NCBI RefSeq assembly: GCF_030406905.1
Contig: NZ_CP129137.1
Coordinates: 6,541,501-6,605,500, forward strand
Direction of reading: 5' to 3'
DNA: 64,000 bases
Origin: Streptomyces sp. HUAS CB01
Lineage (GTDB): Bacteria > Actinomycetota > Actinomycetes > Streptomycetales > Streptomycetaceae
Part shown: piece after piece, positions 16,644-27,436 of the stretch
Layout: every line of letters begins with the position of its first letter
Position numbering within the stretch: the first letter of the stretch is position 1
The notes under the pieces: generated by a model
Told to the model about the DNA's origin: nothing
The model's database searches: none
What the model saw: only the letters and a program-made list of their open reading frames with translations
Position numbers and translations under genes: made by a program

Positions 16644-19480
16644 GTGAAGCAGATGCCGGGGAGGGACGCGGCAGGGCGGACGGACACGTCCGGTACCGGC
16701 ACGGCGGGCGGACCGGGCACGGCCGGGCGGTGGGGCAGCCGTGCGGTTCGCCGTGGCCCCGATGCGTCCGCGCCGTGGGTGCGGACACGGCTGCGCACGG
16801 CCCCGCGGCCCGCCGTGGCGATGCTCCTGCTCGTCCTGGTCACGTCCTTCCTCGCCGCCGCCTTTCCGCGGGCCGTGGACACCTACGAGGGCGAGGCGCT
16901 GCGCCACGAACTGCGCGGCGCCCCCGCCGAACGCAGCAGCGTCCAACTGTCCGTGGGCCCGCCGGCACCGGACGCCGGGGACGAGGCGGTCGAGGCGCTG
17001 CGGCCGGCGAGGCTGGCCGCACGGCACCGTGCCGTGCTGGCCGCGATGCCGCGCTCGCTGCCCGCCGACGCGGCGCAGTCCTCGTACGGGAGCCGTCTCC
17101 GCAAGCCGGAGCGGGCCGCGGACGGCTGGCTGCCGCAACTCGACGGCGGCGCACCGGTGTTCACCCTGAGTGCCCCCTCGGGGCTCGCCGGCCACTCGGT
17201 GGTGCGGTCGGGGCGGATGCCGACGGCGCCCCGCGAGGGCCCGGGGGCCTGTGAGGTGGAGGCCGCAGTCACCACGGACACAGCCCGCGTCCTGGGCATC
17301 GGGGCCGGTGCGCGGATCCATGTGCGGCGGGCCCCCGGCTTCGGCGCACCGCTCGCCGTCCACGTCACCGGGGTCCTGGAACCCCGGCACCCGGAAGGCG
17401 GCTACTGGTCCGTCGAACCGGTCCTGCGCACCCCGGCGAAGCTCTACACCCCGCCACCGGTTCCGGAGCCCTACTGGCACGGCGCCCTGCTGCTCGCCCC
17501 CGACGCCGCGCCGGTGCTGCTGTCGGTGTCCCCGAACACCGAGGCCTACTCGCGCGTCGCCGTGGACCCCTCCCTGGTCACCGCGGACGAGCTGCCCGCG
17601 GTCAGGGAAGCCGTCGCCTCGGTCGAGCACGGGGCCCGGGGTACGGCGCTGCGCGCCCGGGTGTCGCCCGACCTGGAGATCACGACCGGCCTGGACGACA
17701 TCCTCGTCGAGGCGGAGGGCGTGCTCGGCTCGGCCCGCCCCGTGGTCGCGGTGGCCGCCGTGGGCGTCGGCACGGTCGCGGGCATCGTCCTCGTGCTGGC
17801 CGGCGGCCTGGGCGCCGTGCGCCGGCACTCCGAACTGACGCTGCTGCGGGCCCGCGGAGGCTCGGTGCGCGGCATCGCGGGACGGCTCCTCGCGGAGTCC
17901 GCCGTCCCCGTCCTGCCCGCGGCGGCGGCGGGCTGCGCCCTCGCGTTCCTCCTGCTGCCCGGCGGCAGGCCGCTGCCCGCCCTGCCGGCCTCCGCCGCAG
18001 TGGCGCTCGTCGGATGCGCGGCGCTGCCGATGCGCGCCGCGTTCCTGCACCGGCGGCTGCGGCTGCACGGGCAGCGGGACGACCTCGTCCGCACCAGGCC
18101 CTCCCGGCGCAGGACCGTGGCCGAACTGACGCTGCTGGTCCTCGCCGCGGCGGCAGTGGTGGCGCTGCGCAGGGGCGGCACCGCAGGCGGGACGACGGAT
18201 CTGCTCGCCGGCGCCGCGCCCGTGCTGGTGGGCGTGATCGCCGCACTGCTGCTCGTACGGCTGTACCCGCTGCCGCTGCGGCTCGCAGCCGCGGCGGCCG
18301 CGCGATGGCGGGGTGCGATCGGCTTCCTGTCCGTGGCCCGGGCGGGCCGGGCCCCCGCCACCGCCGCGCTGCCGCTCCTGGCCCTGCTCGTCGCCCTGAC
18401 GACGGCTTCCTTCGGCGGCTCGGTGCTCACCGGTGTCGGCGAGGCCCGCGACCGGGCCTCACTGCTCGCGGTCGGCGCCGACGCCAGGATCGAGGCGGAG
18501 GAACTGCCCCGGGGGCTGGCCGAGGAGGTACGGAAGGCGCCCGGCGTGGACGACGTCGCCGCCGTGCACCGCTCGTACGACCTCGACCTGCGGGACGGCG
18601 GGTCCGAGAGCGTCACGCTCCTCGCCGTCGAACCCGGTGCCTACGCCCGCCTCGCCCGCTCCACCGGAATCGGCGCGTTCGCGTCCGGGGAACTGCGCGG
18701 CGCCACGGACGCGCTGCCTGCCCTCGCCTCCCCGCGGGTCGCCGCGCGCCTGGGCGACGCACCGGCCGAAGTCGGCCCGCCGGACGCGCCGTTCACCGTG
18801 CGCGTGGCCGCCGTCCGCGACACCACCCCGGCCGTGGCCGAGGGCGACTTCCTCGTCGTGGACGCCGCGGGACTGCCCGCCGTCCCGGCTCTCACGACGC
18901 TGCTGGTTTCCGGCCCGTCCGTCACGGCGGCACACCTCGGCGAAGCGGTCCGAGCGGCGGGTGCCGGGGCCGGGACCCGGGTGACGCTGCGCTCCACGGG
19001 GCGCGCCGGTTTCGTCGAGACCCCGGTGCAGCGCGGCGCGGAGCGGGTCTACGTCGTGGCAGTGGCCGCGGGCGCCGGGTACGCGGCGCTCGCGCTGCTG
19101 CTGTCCTTGCTGCAGGCCGCGCCGGAGCGCTCCGCGATGCTGGCGCGACTGCGCACCATGGGCCTGACCCGGCGTCAGGGAAGGCGGCTGCTGGTCCTGG
19201 AGTCGCTGCCGCAGGCGGTGCTGGCGGGCGCGGGCGGCGCACTGGTCGGATGGGCCGCGATCCGGCTGCTCGCGCCGGGCGTCGATCTGACCCGGCTGGC
19301 ACTGGCGGCGCGGGGAGGGTTCGCCCCGCCCGGCGCGGTGCGGCTCAGCGCGGATCCGTGGAGCCTGCTGCTGCCCGCGGCCGCCGTGGTGCTGCTGGCC
19401 GCCGGGGTGGCGGCGCTGCAGGCGTGGGCGGCGACGCGGCGTACGACGACGACCGAACTCAGGGCAGGAGACATCACCCG

Positions 19481-19484
<4 letters not shown>
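16644..19484 (+). CDS. FtsX-type ABC transporter permease, second subunit
   Basis: Product of 946 residues, a diverged partner of the preceding permease. There is an N-terminal anchor near residue 50 (VAMLLLVLVTSFLAAAFPRAVD), an extracellular segment, a central helix cluster with an FtsX core (HSELTLLRARGGSVRGIAGRLLAE near 395), helices to about 560, a second extracellular segment and a final four-helix block with RSAMLARLRTMGLTRRQGRRLL near 825. It starts with GTG one base after the upstream stop, and its TGA overlaps the ATG of the ATPase gene, so the three proteins should be made in fixed ratio and form one heteromeric exporter. Confidence 0.88.
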
Positions 19485-20566
<1,082 letters not shown>

Positions 20567-20867
20567 AGACGACGTTCCGCCGCCGTGGGGCCGGCGGATC
20601 GCCCGAGGGCCGCGGGCGGATGGCCTGCCGTGCGGCGCGCGGCACGACATGCCCGCAGGCGCCCGCGGACATGTCGTGGGCGTGCCGCTCAGCGTGCCGT
20701 GGACATGCCCGCGTGCGCCCGATCCGCCGATGTCGCCGCCCAACGTGCCGCGGTGGCCGCGCCCGGGCGCGCACGTACGCGGCGCGCCGCGAAGCGGCCG
20801 GCCGTTGCGGCGGACGAGCCGAAGGGCGCGCCGCCCGACAGGAGGCGGGCGCGGCGGAGGAGGACCT
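20567..20867. other. Gap after the ABC operon with inverted and direct repeats
   Basis: No gene is supported. CACGACATG and CATGTCGTG form an inverted pair with an 18-base loop near 20642-20677, and GACATGCCCGC recurs about 57 bases apart (near 20647 and 20703). These could be extra transcription-stop hairpins between the convergent genes. Confidence 0.5.
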
Positions 20868-20899
20868 GAGCCCCCGTACCCCCGTGGTGACGGGGGCTC
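20868..20899. terminator. Bidirectional terminator hairpin
   Basis: GAGCCCCC (20868-20875) and GGGGGCTC (20892-20899) are perfect 8-bp arms around a 16-base loop. It lies 17 bases beyond the stop of the DUF4232 gene (reverse strand) and after the ABC operon (forward strand). Confidence 0.65.
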
Positions 20900-20915
20900 A
20901 GGGGACGAAGGGGAC

Positions 20916-21557
20916 TCAGGCGGCCACCACGGGACCCACGAAGTTCCGGGGCGGGTCGGCGGACTCCTGCTCGGCGACGGGACCCCAGCGCCAGCGCATG
21001 TTCTGCGACGCCGTGTTGTTCGGCGGGGTCACGATCGCCGTCACGGGCTCGATCACCCCGTCCTCGCCGGACTGCCCCTGCCGGAACGTGAGGGTGAACC
21101 GGGCGCTGGCCCCGGGCTCGAGGGTGACGGCCGAGTGCGACACCGACCGCTGGTCCACGAGGTTCTCCGTCGTGGCGCCCTGGGCGAGCGTCACCTTGGG
21201 GAACCCGTCCAGCAGGCACGCGGTGTTCCCCGAGTTCCGCAGCGCCACGACGGCGGTACGGCTGCTGCCGGGGTCCGTGCCGCCGGAGACGGCGGTGCCG
21301 CCGGGAGCCCAGGACAGCGCCAGGTCCGAGGTCAGGCACGGCGGGGGCGGCGCCGCCGTCGCGGGAGCGGCCGACACCACCGGCGCGGCGACGGCCACGA
21401 CGGCCAGGATGCCCAGGGCCCGCACCCTGGCGCGGGGCTCGGTACGGGCACGGACGGCCGTACGGACACGTGCCGCACGGGCGCCCGCGGCAGGCTCAGG
21501 GACGGGACGGCACCGTCCTGCGCGGCTGCCCGTGCGTGTGCGTATCGGCCATGACAT
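20916..21557 (-). CDS. Secreted DUF4232 domain protein
   Basis: Product of 213 residues. An Arg-rich leader of about 45 residues leads into a signal hydrophobic core (ALGILAVVAVAAPVVSAAPATA), with cleavage expected near residue 69. The remainder (CLTSDLALSW, NSGNTACLLDGFPKVTL, TLTFRQG, NNTASQNMRW) matches the DUF4232 domain found in many actinobacterial exported proteins of unknown function. The two Cys residues in CLTSD and ACLLDG are typical and may pair. ATG 21557 is supported by CGGAGG about 6 bases upstream. It is a single gene; a downstream hairpin separates it from the ABC operon. Confidence 0.88.
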   Translation of the reverse strand: MSWPIRTRTGSRAGRCRPVPEPAAGARAARVRTAVRARTEPRARVRALGILAVVAVAAPVVSAAPATAAPPPPCLTSDLALSWAPGGTAVSGGTDPGSSRTAVVALRNSGNTACLLDGFPKVTLAQGATTENLVDQRSVSHSAVTLEPGASARFTLTFRQGQSGEDGVIEPVTAIVTPPNNTASQNMRWRWGPVAEQESADPPRNFVGPVVAA

Positions 21558-21924
21558 GCGGTACCTCCGAGGTCGGCTGCTGGGGGACCCGCTCGCGGCG
21601 CCCGGGGCGTCCGCTCCGGGACGACAGGGCCTCCCGGGCCCGGCCGGACGCCGACGAAATGCGGACCGTCCGGATCACGGCTGCCGTTCCGAACGCGGCT
21701 CGGGCACTCACGAGCACAGTCGATTTCACCCTAAACCAGCCATTCGGGTGATGCATCCGGGCGTTTTCTCGTGGTCCCCCTGTTCGCCCGGTGCTTTCCG
21801 TCCACCCGGTTCTTCGGGCACTCGCGTGCGGGGCGCCACCGCGGCTTCGGCCTCGCCTCGCGGGTCCGCTCGCTCAGCGCTGAATCGATGGAGCGACGGG
21901 CGCACGGATGGACAGGATGGCCGG
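21558..21924. other. Divergent promoter interval between DUF4232 gene and arginase-like gene
   Basis: No gene is supported. An unusually AT-rich stretch (about 21719-21746, TTTCACCCTAAACCAGCC on the forward strand) includes TAGGGT on the reverse strand and is the best candidate promoter region for the DUF4232 gene. AGGA lies 8 bases before the arginase-like ATG. Confidence 0.4.
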
Positions 21925-22810
21925 ATGAGGAACATCGTGGTGATCGACGCCCCCTCCAACCTGGGCCTGCGCCCGCCCGCCCCCGGCTGCCACGAACTCG
22001 CCGGAGCCCTGCGCGAACAGCGCGTCGTGCAGAGGCTCGGAGCCTTCGAGGGCGGTGTGGTCGTGCCGCCCCGCTACGACCGCGGCGACTGGCAGGAGGG
22101 GGGACGGCGTCTTCAACGCCGGGGCCATCGCCGCCTACACGCCGAAGCTCGCCGACCGCATCGAACACCACGTGCGGGCGGGCGACTTCCCGCTCGTCCT
22201 CGGCGGTGACTGCTCGATCCAGCTCGGCGCCTCCCTCGCACTGCGCCGCACGGGCCGCTACGGGCTCGTCGCGGTCGACGCCTCCGCCGACTTCCGGCAT
22301 CCCGGGAACTCCGACCGCGTCGGCGCCGCGGGTGGCGAGGAACTGGCCCTCGCCACCGGCCGGGGCCAGTCGGACCTCACCGACCTCGAGGGCCTCGGGC
22401 CCTATCTGCGCGACGAGGACGTCCGGCTCTTCGGCCTCCGCGACGGCGACGAGGACCGGGCGGAGCTCACCGCGCTCAGGGTCCCCCACGTCACCGTGGG
22501 GGAGATACGGCAGTGGGGCGCGGCCGACCTCGCCGCGGCAGCCGTGCGGTCCTTCGGGGCACCCGCGCTCGACGGATTCTGGGTGCACCTGGACGCGGAC
22601 GTGCTCGACCCCTCCGTGCTGCCCGCCGTCGACAGCCCCGACCCCGACGGCCTGCTGCCGGAGGAAATCCTGCCGCTGCTGCGGACGTTGATCGGCTCCG
22701 AGCGGTGCGTCGGCCTCAACGTCACCGTCTACGACCCCGACCTGGACCCGGACGGCGCCGCGGGCCGGCTCCTCGCGGATCTCGTCGTGGCGGCCTTTGC
22801 CGAAGCCTGA
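21925..22810 (+). pseudogene. Arginase/agmatinase-family gene with frameshift and altered metal site
   Basis: ATG 21925 opens MRNIVVIDAPSNLGLRPP and reads to DRGDWQEG; the sequence then continues one frame over as GDGVFNAGAIAAYTPKLAD to the stop at 22810. A run of six Gs (22098-22103) sits at the junction, and removing one G would restore a single frame of about 294 residues. The ureohydrolase landmarks are present but changed: GGDCS instead of GGDHS, DASADF where the family has DxHxD, and an intact HLDADVLDP. Two metal-binding His positions are therefore Cys and Ser. Either the gene is decaying, or it is a non-hydrolytic family member with a sequencing error at the G run. It stands alone, with no urea-cycle neighbours. 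Confidence 0.7.
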
Positions 22811-22934
22811 CCCGGCGAGCCCCTGGTCGGCACGGCGGGCACCGTGTTCCATGGTCGACGAGGGCCGCCCCGGCGAATGCCGCAGGGCCGGCGCGCGACC
22901 CCGTGTGAACGACGCGAGACGAAGCGAGGTTGCC

Positions 22935-24914
22935 TTGGCCACGACCGTGCGACGTGCCGTACTCACCCTGCCCGCGGCCCCGTTGGGACCGGAGAACCCC
23001 CTGCCCGCCCTGCGTACCCTCGACCGGCTCCACCGCCTCGACGACCGCGCACTGCGCGGACTGCCCCGCGGCATGGCCCGCCGGATCGCGTACGAGCCCC
23101 TGCGCACGGTACTGCCGACCCGGCTCCGCGACGGGTACGGGCGGGAGCGCACCGAGACGGACCTCGACGCGATCGTCATCGAGAACGACCTGCTCCGGGC
23201 CACCGTGCTGCCGGGCCTCGGCGGGCGTGTCCACTCGCTGCACCACAAGCCCACCGGCCGGGAACTGGTCCACCGCAACCCCGTACTCCAGCCGGCCGAC
23301 TTCGCCCTCAACGGAGCCTGGTTCGCCGGCGGCATCGAATGGAACATCGGCGCGACCGGGCACACCACCCTCTCCTGCGCGCCCCTGCACGCGGCCGTCG
23401 TCGCCGCACCCGACGGCGGTGACATGGTCCGGCTCTGGGAGTGGGAGCGGCTGCGCGACCTGCCGTTCCAGATCGACCTGTGGCTTCCCGACGGGTCCGC
23501 GTTCCTCCTCGTCGGCGTGCGGATACGCAACCCCCACGAGCGCCCGGCGCCCGTCTACTGGTGGTCCAACACGGCGGTGCCGGAGGGCGAGCGGACCCGT
23601 GTCCTGGCACCGGCCGCCGAGGCGTGGCACTTCGGCTACCGACGCTCCCTGCGCAGAGTGCCCGTGACGGACCACGACGGCACCGACCGCACGTACCCGC
23701 TGCGCGGCGAGTATCCCACCGACTACTTCTACGACGTGCCCGAGGACTCCCGCAAGTGGATCGCCTCGCTCGACGAGCGCGGCAGCGGCCTCGTCCAGAC
23801 CTCCACGGACCGGTTGTGCGGCCGCAAACTGTTCGTCTGGGGCTCCGGCCGCGGCGGACGCAACTGGCAGCGGTGGCTGACCGAGCCCGGCGGACCCGGC
23901 TACGCCGAGATCCAGGCCGGGCTCGCCCCCACCCAGCTGGAGCACGTACGGCTCGGGGCCGAGGAGGAGTTCAGCTGGCTGGAGGCGTACGGCCCGCTCG
24001 ACGCCGACCCGGCCGTCGTGCACGGCGACGACTGGACCGCCGCGCGGGCCGAGACGGAGGCGTGCCTCGAACGGGTGCTGCCACGAGCGGAGTTGGAGAG
24101 GGCCTACGCGGCATGGAGGCGGTCCGCAGACACCGACCCCGGTGCGGAACTGGCCACCGGCTCCGGCTGGGGCGCCCTCGAAGTGCTGCGCGCGGGGTAC
24201 AAACTGCCCGGTACCCCGTTCGACCCGGCCACCCTCGGCGACGAGCAGACGCCCTGGCTTGAACTGCTGCGCACGGGCGTCCTTCCGGCTCCCCGCCGCG
24301 TCGCCCCGCCGGGCCCCACTCTCGTCGCGCCGCACTGGCGCGACATGCTGGAGACCGCGCCCGCCGAGCCGCACACCGAGTACCACCTCGGTGTCGCCCA
24401 GTGGCACGCCGGCGACCGCGCACAGGCCGTACGGAGTTGGGAACGCGGCCTCCGGTTGGCCCCTTCGCGCTGGCCGCTGCTGCGCTGTCTGGCCCTCGCC
24501 GACCGGGTGGGCGGCCATCCCGAGCGGGCCGCCGACCTCTGCGCGGAGGCCTTCGACGACCTGTGCGCCGAGCGCCGCGACCACGGCGAGGCGTGGACGG
24601 CGGCGACGGCGGCGCTCGCCCGGGAGACGATCGAGTCCCTGCTGGAGACGGGCCGTACGGCTGCTGCCCGATCGGTACTGGACCGGCTGTGGCCCGCCCT
24701 GCGCGAACGGGGCCGGTTCCGGCTGCTGGAGGCCCGGCTGCTGCTCGCGGAGGGCGACCGGGCCGGGGCGCGGGCCGTCTTCGACCAGGGCTTCGAGGTG
24801 GCGGACCTGCACGAGGGGGCCGAGACCCTCGGCGAACTCTGGTCGCGGCTCACCGACGAACCCCTGCCCGAACGCTACGACTTCCGGATGCGCCCGCCGC
24901 ACCCGCTGACGTGA
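22935..24914 (+). CDS. DUF5107 protein, carbohydrate-active mutarotase-like fold with C-terminal TPR-like region
   Basis: Product of about 659 residues. Residues 80-400 fit the DUF5107 domain, a galactose-mutarotase-like beta-supersandwich (VLPGLGGRVHSLHHKPTGRE, GGIEWNIGATGH, VYWWSNTAVPE). The C-terminal third is all-helical with TPR-like spacing (YHLGVAQWHAGDRAQAVRSW, ALADRVGGHPERAADLC). Such proteins are associated with carbohydrate metabolism, but no reaction is established. TTG 22935 is chosen because AGCGAGG lies five bases upstream; GTG 22905 in the same frame is the alternative. There is no signal peptide, and it has no carbohydrate gene neighbours here. Confidence 0.85.
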   Translation: MATTVRRAVLTLPAAPLGPENPLPALRTLDRLHRLDDRALRGLPRGMARRIAYEPLRTVLPTRLRDGYGRERTETDLDAIVIENDLLRATVLPGLGGRVHSLHHKPTGRELVHRNPVLQPADFALNGAWFAGGIEWNIGATGHTTLSCAPLHAAVVAAPDGGDMVRLWEWERLRDLPFQIDLWLPDGSAFLLVGVRIRNPHERPAPVYWWSNTAVPEGERTRVLAPAAEAWHFGYRRSLRRVPVTDHDGTDRTYPLRGEYPTDYFYDVPEDSRKWIASLDERGSGLVQTSTDRLCGRKLFVWGSGRGGRNWQRWLTEPGGPGYAEIQAGLAPTQLEHVRLGAEEEFSWLEAYGPLDADPAVVHGDDWTAARAETEACLERVLPRAELERAYAAWRRSADTDPGAELATGSGWGALEVLRAGYKLPGTPFDPATLGDEQTPWLELLRTGVLPAPRRVAPPGPTLVAPHWRDMLETAPAEPHTEYHLGVAQWHAGDRAQAVRSWERGLRLAPSRWPLLRCLALADRVGGHPERAADLCAEAFDDLCAERRDHGEAWTAATAALARETIESLLETGRTAAARSVLDRLWPALRERGRFRLLEARLLLAEGDRAGARAVFDQGFEVADLHEGAETLGELWSRLTDEPLPERYDFRMRPPHPLT

Positions 24915-25218
24915 GTCCCCCGGCAGGCGACGGCGGGGGAGGCGCGGCCGAAGTGACAGCGGCGGCGGCCGGACCCGGGGCCGGACGGCCTGGGTGGGGT
25001 GTGCCGGGACGGCCTGGTCGGGGTGGGCAGCGGCGGCTCGACGACGGCGCGGACGACCTCGGCCCGGAGGCCGCAGGGTCGCGGCGGCGGTGAGCAGGGC
25101 GCGTCACCGCCGGGTGGGAACCCTGCTGCCGGCCCGGTACGGAGGACGGCGCGGGGGCCGGGGGAGGCGGGGACCCGGCGGCGCCGCGCGGTGCGGTCCG
25201 CCGAACTGCGGCCTGCTC
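24915..25218. other. Convergent gap holding copy 1 of the interspersed 120-bp element
   Basis: No gene is supported. GGACGGCCTGGGTGGGGTG and GGACGGCCTGGTCGGGGTG are imperfect direct repeats (about 24985-25025), then the 120-bp element follows at 25044-25163. It may provide the termination signal for the flanking convergent genes. Confidence 0.6.
25044..25163 (+). repeat. Interspersed 120-bp element, copy 1
   Basis: This sequence recurs at 45486-45605 in the same orientation with a single difference (G at 25081, T at 45523). Inside it GGCGGTGA (25086-25093) pairs perfectly with TCACCGCC (25104-25111). The loop sequence GCAGGG (25094-25099) is complementary to CCCTGC at 25121-25126, so an H-type pseudoknot is possible. 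No protein function could be read in any frame. Confidence 0.92.
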
Positions 25219-25599
25219 TCAGCGGCCCGGGGCGCCGGCGGTGTCCGGGGCGGCGGCTTTCCGGTCGACGTACTCGAACACCGACCCGTCCGGGTGGACC
25301 GCGATGAGGTTGCGGCCCACCGGCGTCGGCACCGGCCCCGCCACCACCTTGGCCCCGACCTCGGTGAGCGTCGTGTACGCCGTGTCCACGTCCTCGACGG
25401 CGATGGTCGCGGAGACCTTGCGGAGGACCTCCAGCTCCGACTCGGGACCGCTCATCAGCAGGAAGCAGCCCACCGCCGCCACCGACACCCCGCCGCGCTC
25501 GAAGCGGAGCGCGGGCGTGCCGGTGAGGCGTTCGTAGAAGCCGGACGCGGCCTCGAGGTCGTCGACGCAGATACGCAGCGTGGTTCCGAGGATCTCCAT
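25219..25599 (-). CDS. VOC (glyoxalase/bleomycin-resistance fold) family protein
   Basis: Product of 126 residues forming two beta-alpha-beta-beta-beta modules: LGTTLRICVDDLEAASGFYERLTG and SATIAVEDVDTAYTTLTEVGAKVV, ending NLIAVHPDGSVFEYVDRK. This is the usual single-domain VOC length. The superfamily covers glyoxalases, dioxygenases and resistance proteins, and the reaction cannot be read from sequence; the C-terminal Glu in VFEYVD is a typical metal ligand position. ATG 25599 begins the conserved domain directly, and the longer upstream frame is low-complexity. It converges with the DUF5107 gene. Confidence 0.88.
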   Translation of the reverse strand: MEILGTTLRICVDDLEAASGFYERLTGTPALRFERGGVSVAAVGCFLLMSGPESELEVLRKVSATIAVEDVDTAYTTLTEVGAKVVAGPVPTPVGRNLIAVHPDGSVFEYVDRKAAAPDTAGAPGR

Positions 25600-25864
25600 A
25601 CGGGCGAGGGTAGTTGGCGCCGCCGCACCACGAGATCGATTCCGTCCCGCGGCCGCCGGGGTCGCCGTCGGCCACGGGCACCGCCGCACGGCGCGGCGAG
25701 GCACGGACGGTTCGCGGACGGACGGTGCCGCGAGGGCCGGCACGTCCCGGCGCAACCGACGTCGGGTCCCCGGGCGCCCGGGGACCCGACGGCCGCAGGG
25801 GACGCCGCCACGATGTCCGCGCCCCTCACCGGGAATTGTCGGACGGCTCTGGCACGCTGCGGTC

Positions 25865-26434
25865 ATGAACGACGAGTCGATCGGCACACAGACGCCGGCC
25901 CGCCGCATCACGGATCCGCAGGAGGCCCTCGCGGCGCTGGAGTCGGCCGTCCCCGGACTGCGCGGACTGCGCAGGGCGGAGCCCGTCGTGCCGGACTGGG
26001 CCGTGCTGGAGGACGGCCTGGGCACCGCCCTCCCCGCCGACTACAAGCGCCTCGCCGAGTGGTACCCGACGTTCGCCCTCGGGGACTTCGTCCTCGTCGC
26101 CCTCCCCGAGCCGGGCGGGGAGCACGATCTGCTCCACGGTGTGCGCGGCGCCCTCGACGTCCTCGCCGACGCCTGGCTCGAATCCGACCGCGGTCCGACG
26201 GCCCATCCCGCCCCCGGCGGCCTGCTGCCCTGGGCGGAGTCGAACGAGAGCGACAAGTTCCTGTGGACGGCGGCCGGCGACACCCCGCAGGACTGGGTCG
26301 TCACGGTTGCCTCCCGCAGCGGAGGCTGGTGGCACTACGCCGGTGGTGCGGTCCAGTTCCTCGCCGAGTACGCCGGGGGGACGCTGGAGCCGTGGGCGCT
26401 GCCGTCGCTCGGGCCCGAGGTGACGCCCTGCTGA
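25865..26434 (+). CDS. SMI1/KNR4 family protein
   Basis: Product of 189 residues. The fold is recognised from LGTALPADYKRLAEWYP, the GDFVLVALPEPG strand and the end FLAEYAGGTLEPWALP. Family members often serve as immunity proteins against contact-dependent or polymorphic toxins, but many stand alone in Streptomyces with no known partner. No toxin gene is seen in the neighbourhood, so an immunity role is not claimed. ATG 25865 precedes the domain by about 45 residues. Its stop is only 6 bases from that of the convergent methyltransferase. Confidence 0.85.
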   Translation: MNDESIGTQTPARRITDPQEALAALESAVPGLRGLRRAEPVVPDWAVLEDGLGTALPADYKRLAEWYPTFALGDFVLVALPEPGGEHDLLHGVRGALDVLADAWLESDRGPTAHPAPGGLLPWAESNESDKFLWTAAGDTPQDWVVTVASRSGGWWHYAGGAVQFLAEYAGGTLEPWALPSLGPEVTPC

Positions 26435-26440
26435 GCAGCC

Positions 26441-27253
26441 TCAGGGCACCCGGCAGAGCAGTTCGCCGTGCGGGACCATGAACCATCCGTCGTCCTCGCT
26501 GCCCCACGCGCGCCAGGCGGCGGCGATGCCGTCGAGTTCGTCCGGGCCGGCGTGGCCGCCCTCGACGGCGAGCGACGCGTAGGCCGACGCCGTCGTACGG
26601 TCCGCCCACAGGCCGCTCCACCACGCGCGTTCCTCGGGGGTGGTGAAGCACCAGGCGGAGGCGGTGGCCGTGACGGCGGTGAAACCGGCGGCGCGTGCCC
26701 ACGCGTACAGCCTGCGCCCGGCGTCCGGCTCGCCGCCGTTGGCCCGGGCCACGCGGTGGTAGAGGTCCAGCCAGGAGTCGAGCCCCGGGACCTCGGGGAA
26801 CCAGGCGAAGGCGCCGTAGTCGCTGTCTCGGACGGCGACGACACCGCCCGGCCTGCACACCCGCCGCATCTCGCGCAGCGCCGCCACCGGGTCACCGACG
26901 TGCTGCAGCACCTGGTGGGCGTGGACGACGTCGAAGGAGTCGTCGGGGAAGTCCAGCGCGTGCACATCGGCGACCGCGAAGCGGACGTTGTCCCTCCCGC
27001 GGGCCCTCACCGCCTCCCGCGCCTGCTCCAGGACGTCGGCCGCGGCGTCGACCGCCGTGACCGTGCCGGGGGCGACCAGGGACGCGAGATCGGCCGTGAT
27101 CGTGCCGGGGCCGCATCCGACGTCCAGCAGGTCCGTACCGGGCCGGAGTTCGGGCACGAGGTACGCGGCCGAGTTGGCGGCCGTGCGCCAGCCGTGCGAG
27201 CGCAGCACCGACTCGTGGTGGCCATGGGTGTAGACGGCGGTCTCCTTCGACAT
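26441..27253 (-). CDS. Class I SAM-dependent methyltransferase
   Basis: Product of 270 residues. Motif I is LLDVGCGPGTITADLA (about residue 42), the acidic motif II is VTAVDAA, then FAVADVHALDFPDDSFDVVHAHQVLQH and the post-motif CRPGGVVAVRDSDYGAF. The layout resembles UbiE/Methyltransf_11 small-molecule enzymes. Residues 160-250, which should form the substrate cap (WARAAGFTAVTATASAWCF), are Trp- and Ala-rich. ATG 27253 has GAGAGGGG about 10 bases upstream. Substrate unknown. Confidence 0.88.
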   Translation of the reverse strand: MSKETAVYTHGHHESVLRSHGWRTAANSAAYLVPELRPGTDLLDVGCGPGTITADLASLVAPGTVTAVDAAADVLEQAREAVRARGRDNVRFAVADVHALDFPDDSFDVVHAHQVLQHVGDPVAALREMRRVCRPGGVVAVRDSDYGAFAWFPEVPGLDSWLDLYHRVARANGGEPDAGRRLYAWARAAGFTAVTATASAWCFTTPEERAWWSGLWADRTTASAYASLAVEGGHAGPDELDGIAAAWRAWGSEDDGWFMVPHGELLCRVP

Positions 27254-27436
27254 GCGGCCGTACCCCTCTCGAGACGTGGTACGGCCACCGTACGCCCGAG
27301 ATTCGGATGCTGAGACCTGGGTCTTGCTATGTGGACAGCAGTCGTCGCCGGGCGCCGCGCGGGGAAGGGGGAGCCGCGTGCGGGACCCGGCTCCGGGGAC
27401 GGTCGCCGGATCCGGGCCCGCGCGGGACGGGGCCCG

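Noticed and set aside
14267..16882. Reverse frame of 871 codons inside the first FtsX permease
   Set aside because: Antisense shadow with Gly/Arg/Gln-rich composition and no recognisable domain.
25044..25163. Known riboswitch class (cobalamin, SAM-IV or SAH)
   Set aside because: GGGTGGGAACCC looked suggestive, but the conserved core boxes of these classes are missing, and neither copy precedes a fitting gene.
25865..26434. Toxin-immunity system based on the SMI1/KNR4 protein
   Set aside because: No polymorphic toxin, WXG100 or secretion gene is nearby; the neighbours are a VOC protein and a methyltransferase.
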